Assembly (NCBI GenBank): GCA_036346405.1
Contig: CM070548.1
Coordinates: forward strand, 65,248,877-65,312,876
DNA from: Phyllostachys edulis
Lineage: Eukaryota > Streptophyta > Magnoliopsida > Poales > Poaceae
Reading direction: 5' to 3'
Length of the DNA: 64,000 nt
The translations under genes were made by a program, and so were the position numbers. The notes beneath the pieces were generated by a model. It did not search any database. It was given only the letters and a program-made list of their open reading frames with translations, and was not told the origin of the DNA. Each line of letters starts with the position of its first letter. Position 1 is the stretch's first letter. Of the stretch, positions 58,257 to 64,000 are shown in pieces.

Positions 58257-60068
58257 CTAGCCAGCAATGAAAACCCTCACTTCAATCTCGGGTACCTCCC
58301 ATCAAAGTGAGGCATTAACTGTTGTGTCAGCAAGCTTTGTTCCCAACGCCTCGGTGAAGGGAGCCACTTTGTGCAATCACACATGCTCGAACTACTATGG
58401 CCTACCAACATGCAAGGCTAGTTTTCGATGATTTAATTAGCTAAGGCCATCCTATACAGGCACATGTGGTTGCACACTTAGGCTTAGATAGGATTTACTG
58501 ACGTTCGGTCCTTAATGAACCCGGGCGAGGATCCCCCTATCTACATGCGAGAAACCCTCTCATATTCATCAGTTCATATTATAACTCGCACGAGTCGTAA
58601 TCTAGGTTTTTCATTTTTATTTTTATACAAAATTAACAGAGGCAACTCATCTAGACCATCATTTCAAAATCTCCCAAATCATATTCAATATTCTATCCAC
58701 TTTCAAATTTTAGTAAAGACTAAAGCCTAACTAAGCGTTTATGTGGTATTCACATTCGAAAAACCCAATTCGACATCATTTATTTCCTAAACCATAACCT
58801 AATAGCTACAACAGTGAGGATATTAATATTTCAAGAAGAATCATGCATTGAATAGGAATATGCCTACCGTTATCCCCAAATATAGCAATTTTAAGCAAAC
58901 ATACACGCATGCATAATAGGTTTTGCAAAAAAAAGTACAATAATTAAAATAGTAGGATCAACATGGTCAAAGGAGTGCTTGCCTTACTCTGGTATCTCAG
59001 AGTATGAGGATGGCAAATTTTGTTCGAAGTATCGACGTCTATTCAAAAAGGGCCGATAGCAAATTAATTATAGAAAAATAATTTCAACAGAAAATAAAAT
59101 CCAAATATTTTTGCATATTTAGACAGAGCATGATTTTATATTAATTTAGAAAAATATTAATTCAATTTGGAGTTCGTATGCAAAAGTTATTAACTTTTTA
59201 ATTTGCTTCAGTTTGAAAATTCCGGAAAATAAGAAAAAGGTGACGTCGAAAGCATATTTTTTGAGGTTTACGCTTTCTAATAGAGAAAGTGTAGTTTTCT
59301 TTGAGTTCTTCTGAGGTTTACGCTTTCCAATAGGAAAGCGTATTTTCCTCTTAACTGAAAGCAGTTTTTCTCATTTTTCTGAATTTTGTTAACTTACATG
59401 TGGGGCCTACTTGTTAGTGAGTCAATTTTTATTTTCTTGATTTTATTTATGAAAATAGAGATGGTCCCACATATCATAGACTCGTTATTTACTAACTAAT
59501 GATTAAACCTATTTTTTATTTTAATTAACTGATGGCTGGGGTCCACATGACAGTCTCTCGGTTTTTAAAATATGTTTTAAAACAAAAAAACAGTGGGTGG
59601 TGCTACATGTCAGTGACTCATATACTAAATGTATTTTAAATTATAATTTCGATCAAGTTTTCAGCAGGTCCCACATGCCATTAATTAGTTTCACTTAACC
59701 ATTGTCATTAGTGTTAAGCTAATACTCATCCCAAGTGGGACCTACTGTCAGTGAGAGAGAAGAGAAGGGAGCAGAGCTGCATGCGGTCGAGCACCATGGC
59801 GAGCTCACCGACGGTGAACGTCGCAGCGACTTGGCTCGGGGATGAAAAAATGGGTTCCCCTCTCGACGACGATCCCACCGGGTGGTGGTAGAGGCTAGAG
59901 AGATGGACGGAGATGACACTACGCTAACTCTTAGCGGTGGAGCTCCTCGGGTCTGAAATAGTTTTCACACATGGAGAAATCGGCGACGAAAGATGGTGCG
60001 CACTGGCTCTAGGGGCGACTATGATACTACAGGTGGTGGCTTGGGGACCAATGGTCATCGGAGTCAGG

Positions 60069-60223
60069 ACATCTAATTACTTGGTTGCTGAGACACGATG
60101 CCACTTCCCAGTCGGAGTACCTGCGTGTCCACGTCACTTTCTTAACTTCAAAAAATGACGTGGACGCACAGGTATTCTGACTAGGAAGTGGCATCATGTA
60201 TCAGCAACCAGGTAATTAGATGT
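60069..60223. repeat. Long imperfect hairpin (foldback)
   Basis: Arms of about 68 bases (from acatctaattac to gtccacgtca, and its complement ending agatgt) pair with about eight mismatches, around a loop of about 18 bases. It may be a foldback MITE or could be transcribed into a hairpin RNA. No target duplication was recognised. Confidence 0.75.
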
Positions 60224-60346
60224 TCCGATTCTCTCATTGCAGCCATACTTCTTAAACTTGTATGGGCTCGATGAAGTTGCACGTGGTTGCTGTCTCATCC
60301 TCCTCATCTTTGCGTGGGCGACCCAGAAAAGAGTGGTGAGGACTAC

Positions 60347-60348
<2 letters not shown>

Positions 60349-60432
<84 letters not shown>
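60349..60432. repeat. (AT)n microsatellite
   Basis: About 42 AT units. It lies directly left of the CACTA-like block. Confidence 0.98.
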
Positions 60433-60434
<2 letters not shown>

Positions 60435-60481
60435 TTTTAAAGGCACAAACAGTCACTGCTTGGAGGCTTTATAAAGAAAAG

Positions 60482-60750
60482 TCATCAAAGACGGTTTCAG
60501 CCACAAAACCGTCTGTGATATATCAATCATCAAAGACGGTTTCAGCCACAAACCGTTTGTGATATATCAGTCATCACAGATGATTTCAGCTAAAAACCGT
60601 CTGTGATAGTTGCCTATCACAGACGGTTCTCAGTTAATAACCGTCTGTGATGACCTCATGTCATCACTGACCCTATAAACTCAGACGGCTTACGAAACCA
60701 TCTGTGATGATGTTTTTGAACCATATGTGAAGACCTTTTCTGTAGTAGTG
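60482..60750. mobile_element. CACTA transposon end with subterminal repeats
   Basis: The right terminus, read on the minus strand from 60750, is CACTACTACAGAAAAGG, a CACTA-type end. Next to it are repeated units related to ATCACAGACGGTT and its inverse AACCGTCTGTGAT (60486, 60531, 60575, 60616, 60690), the kind of subterminal array that CACTA transposases bind. No opposite terminus or transposase was found, so it is a remnant or a small derivative. Confidence 0.75.
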
Positions 60751-60982
60751 TTTCCCCCCCTCTATTCTCCCATCTGCTCTGCCACCCTTCTCTCTATATG
60801 TTTTTTCTTCTGATTTGTTAGATGATGTGACAGAGACATCACATGAAATCGGTTGGGACGAGCCGAAGGGGCAAAGTGGACGGTTTCGAGAGTTCGAGAG
60901 TGCATTTTAGACGGTTTTGAAGTTTGGGGTTGAAAATCGGACTCAGCCGATAGTTGAGTGTTGGAAAATAAACCTTTTCCCC

Positions 60983-63367
60983 AAAAAAAAAAGTTTCTCT
61001 AAACGATTAGGGATGAAATTGACAGCCACTTACTGCTCTCTCTGGTCACAGAAGGAAGTTATTTTAGGTTACGTGCAGTCAAACATTATAAACTTTGGTT
61101 TGAATATTTAGATTGGACACATGGAAATAATATATTTGGATCTATCTCAAAAAGTACTTTCATAATATCATAATTTATAGGTTTTATAAATATATTACAG
61201 TAGAAGTGGGTGATCAAAATTGTGTTTTGAAGATCTGTCCAAAACCACTTTCTTTTGTGAGCGGAGTACTTAACTGCGTGCCGGAACCGTCTTCGCGCGC
61301 AAACCGAATCAAGACCCAACTGACCAACCGATAGTGTTAGCTTAACTGCGTGCGTGACACGAAATTGCAACTCTACCGATCTCTCACGCGCCTTTGTATT
61401 TGCGGGCTTTGCTCTGTTAATTAGTCAGGATCGCTGTAACTAAACACGTACGTACACGCATGCACAGGTACCTGGTTTTGATTAAATCGCTGGATGTGGG
61501 TAATTAATTAACTAGGATGGCGTGATTACATGGCGCCGCCAACTTATTCCTCCCTGTCCGAAATCGTCCCGCATCCAGCAGCTGACCGACTGTCGGCCGG
61601 GTCCGATTCCATCCATAAATAGAGAGGCACGCATGACGCATCCATCCATCATCCTCCATCGATCCCCTCCCCTTGATCGAACAAACTGTCCTTTTGGGAA
61701 TTTCCCAATTAGAGAAAGCATATAAGGAAAAGGTGGCTGGCCCACCTGTCAGTGGGAGAGGGAGGAGGTCAGGCTGGAGAGTTATCTCTAGCCCGATTCA
61801 GCTGTAGCACTCGGTGTTTTTTTCCCTTTTTCTTGGCTGGTGCTTGGCAGTTGCAGTTGCAGCGGCGTGGGAGAATCGGTGGTGGCCGCACTGGATGTGC
61901 GGACGGCCCAGCGCCTTGTGCGCTGGCCGTTCGTCGCAACTATGCTACCCCTCCTCTGTGAAGGAGCACTCAATTCTTGGCCGATTGGATCAGAGGAAAA
62001 TCAACAGTGTCTTCAGTTTTTGAGTTCTTCTTCCTCAACTCCGATTTGGTCCCTTGGGGTTTCGACGCTGCCGTGTTTATCTCGGTGAACGTCGGTGTGG
62101 AGGCCGGAAATCTCTTCACCCTTGCGCATCCCGTTGGATTTCCTTTGTGCTCTTGTTCTTCTGTTGGCTGTCTTGAGGGAATCTGATTTGTACGCTGGTT
62201 GAAGTTGTCTCTGGCGGGCTCTCTGGATTGATCTTGAGAAAGAAGGATTTGATTCTGTCAGTTCGGTTTCTTGGTGCTTCGGCCGGAGCATCTTGTGGTG
62301 GTCTTGTGCGGCAACCTCCCAGTTCGTCCTCGACTTCGTTCTTTGGTGGGTTCCAAAGAAGGAAGTGTGGCATTGCATCTTCGATTACTTCGTCTTTTGC
62401 TCGGGATTGTAGGGCTATAGTTTTTCTGGGTCAGTGTCGTAGACACGCCTTGCCAGTTTCGTCTCAGTGGTTTTGAGTACCACTGCTTCAGTGACTATTG
62501 TACCTTTGTGTTATTTCATTGCTGATTCTTGCATATATAGTTGCAGTGCTAGTTGATATTCTTGATCTGTGTTAGTTCTGACATCTGAATCTAGCTCTGG
62601 AGAAAATGCAAATTGTACAGTGGGCTCTGTTGGCTTGCTCAGTGATGAACTCTATCATATACTGAAATTGAACGTGATAGTTAGTTCATACTTTGAGCTC
62701 TATTGTATTACTTGCTACTGTATCTTTGATCTGTTGTCAGTCTGTTACTTTCGAATTTAACTAGTTATATTGAATCTTCTGATTCCTTTGATCTCTAGCA
62801 ATTCATTTTATCACTCTATTATCAGCCAATTGACTTTAATTACCGAACTTGTGTATTGATGTTTAGTTTATTCTGAGAGTGATCAATTTATGTTGGTAAT
62901 CTAGAGTTTAGATTGTTATCCTAGTTATCTTCTGTTTGACTGAAAGTATGGTCTGTATTCTTTACCAGTTGAGATCTTTTGACAATTTAGTAAAGTATTG
63001 ATTAAAACTCAAAGTTTGAATTTATATTGTCATGTTCAGTTAATGAAGAGTATAGACAATAGGGTTGAGATGGCAAAGGCTTGTTCTTTTGCATCTCTCC
63101 TTCTAAGAGCACACACTATCATCAATTTTCTGTGCTTTTATGCTACTTATTGATGATTTCCTGCTGTTAATGTTGAGCATAATATTGTATTTAAATGACT
63201 TGAAAGAATTTCATGGACACATGTTATTATGGTCATTTACTACATACTGGTATTATGCTTTATTGCTGATATTGAATGCTGGGTTTAATTATGATTATTT
63301 GCTAAAACTGCTCACTTTACAACATAAACAATGGATGTTATGGCTCCCTCGAGCAGCATGTGCATCC
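60983..63367. other. Intergenic DNA left of the cyclin-like fragment; promoter-like block at 61600
   Basis: No gene is supported. At 61612 CCATAAATAGAGAG is followed by a CATCCATCCATCATCCTCC leader-like stretch, as in plant promoters, but no matching reading frame begins after it. From 61750 to 62480 several plus-strand frames overlap (the longest 82 codons, 62228-62476, ending HALPVSSQWF) without a recognised domain. From 62480 to 63330 the DNA is T-rich and non-coding, resembling an intron or old repeat. Confidence 0.45.
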
Positions 63368-64000
63368 ATGCTCACCTTGGTCATGTCCCCCTCGGCATCC
63401 TCCCCCCCCCCACCACGCACCGACCCCTTCTTCTCCGACGTCAGTGCTGCCCTGATGATGGCGTCGACCGCAGAGTTTTCGGCGCCGCTGTGGGAGAGAG
63501 GCGATGATGCCGATGACATCGAGGCCTTGCTCCGGGACATCGACGCCCTTTAGCTCCTGCCCACTGGCCTCTCACCCCCTCCCCATGGCTGCTGCTGCCA
63601 CCCCGCAGGCGACGCCCATACTGCAGGTTCTTCGAGCGCCGTCATGCAACCAAAATGACCACGACGCCGCCGACAACTTCAACATCCTTCATCTCCCACC
63701 CACCAACCTCACTCCCCTCCCCGCGAGGGCCGCCAGCGTGCCCCAGAATAAGGCATCCAATAAACTCGCGGAGCTACGGTGCGAGCCGTACGACGTCGAC
63801 ATCGACGCCGCGCTCTGGGCCATGGAGAAGGACCGCGGGGAGAGGCCATCACCGGGCTACCTCAAGACGGTGCAGGGCGACTAGCAGACCAGGTGAGCAA
63901 ATCCACACACGCCGAGCTCATCGCCTGGTTGTACGAGTTCTCCCGACCCTATGACATTGCCCCCAACACGCTCCACCGTGCCGTCTCCTATGCCGACGGC
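63368..64000 (+). pseudogene. Degenerate F-type cyclin-like gene, cut by the window edge
   Basis: A first frame (63368 or ATG 63383 to 63553) gives FFSDVSAALMMASTAEFSA and DDIEALLRDIDAL, then a stop. A second frame (to 63884) has LRCEPYDVDIDAALWAMEKD and ERPSPGYLKTVQGD, then TAG. From 63893 the first frame resumes with VSKSTHAELIAWLYEFSRPY and APNTLHRAVSYAD, matching the start of a cyclin box. The order and phrases fit the F-type cyclins described mainly in rice. Two frame changes and stops without splice sites point to a pseudogene, although the rest lies outside the window. Cyclins activate cyclin-dependent kinases; this copy is unlikely to. Confidence 0.6.

Noticed and set aside
60349..60446. 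IY-repeat frames near 60.3 kb
   Set aside because: They are translations of the AT microsatellite.

Overview
The window is plant nuclear DNA, almost certainly from a grass (Poaceae). The evidence is GT-AG introns, plant-type LTR retrotransposons of both superfamilies (one solo LTR starts with the BARE/Angela-type terminus TGTTGGAAATATGCCCTAGA), hAT and CACTA debris, a subgroup XI plant bHLH gene, a LEA_3 (SAG21-like) gene and a fragment resembling the F-type cyclins known mainly from rice. Nothing bacterial or organellar was seen. The species cannot be fixed from the sequence alone; a rice-like or related grass fits best.

Layout. Bases 1-41639 are one pile of nested LTR retrotransposons. The oldest layer I can resolve is element A, a + strand, gag-only gypsy-type element with about 4.4 kb LTRs: broken 5' LTR at 11274-13292 and 33477-34505, internal region 34506-37248, 3' LTR 37249-41639. 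Its 5' LTR was hit by element B, a + strand LTR ending at 11273. B abuts element C, a - strand chromovirus-like gypsy element running off the left edge, with LTR 4682-7923. A was also hit by element D, a - strand SIRE/Maximus-type copia element at 13293-33476 with a perfect 5-bp target duplication. D's pol was split by element E, a - strand non-autonomous gypsy-like element at 18104-26820.

Bases 41640-51300 form a gene island. It holds a two-exon LEA_3 gene on + (42647-43045), a bHLH transcription factor gene on - whose eight coding exons all join in phase 0 (46507-44095, 523 codons, with a probable 5' leader intron), a solo LTR (48273-48961), a 169-bp hAT MITE with perfect 8-bp TSD (49850-50018) and a tRNA-Ala(CGC) gene (50879-50951).

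Bases 51300-61000 are again repeats: a BARE/Angela-type solo LTR (51311-52896), a possible 6.6 kb element bounded by Mutator-like inverted termini (54400 to 60982) that contains gypsy-LTR-like DNA, a second D-family solo LTR (56690-58256), long AT and GT microsatellites, an imperfect 155-bp hairpin and a CACTA end. The right end (63368-64000) carries a degenerate F-type cyclin-like gene that leaves the window.

Only the LEA_3, bHLH and tRNA genes look intact. I found no convincing evidence of a wholly new biological system. The most unusual items are the gag-only element A with three zinc knuckles and motif-saturated 4.4 kb LTRs, the coding-poor element E, and the dense CGGTA/TACCG palindromic arrays in the D family.
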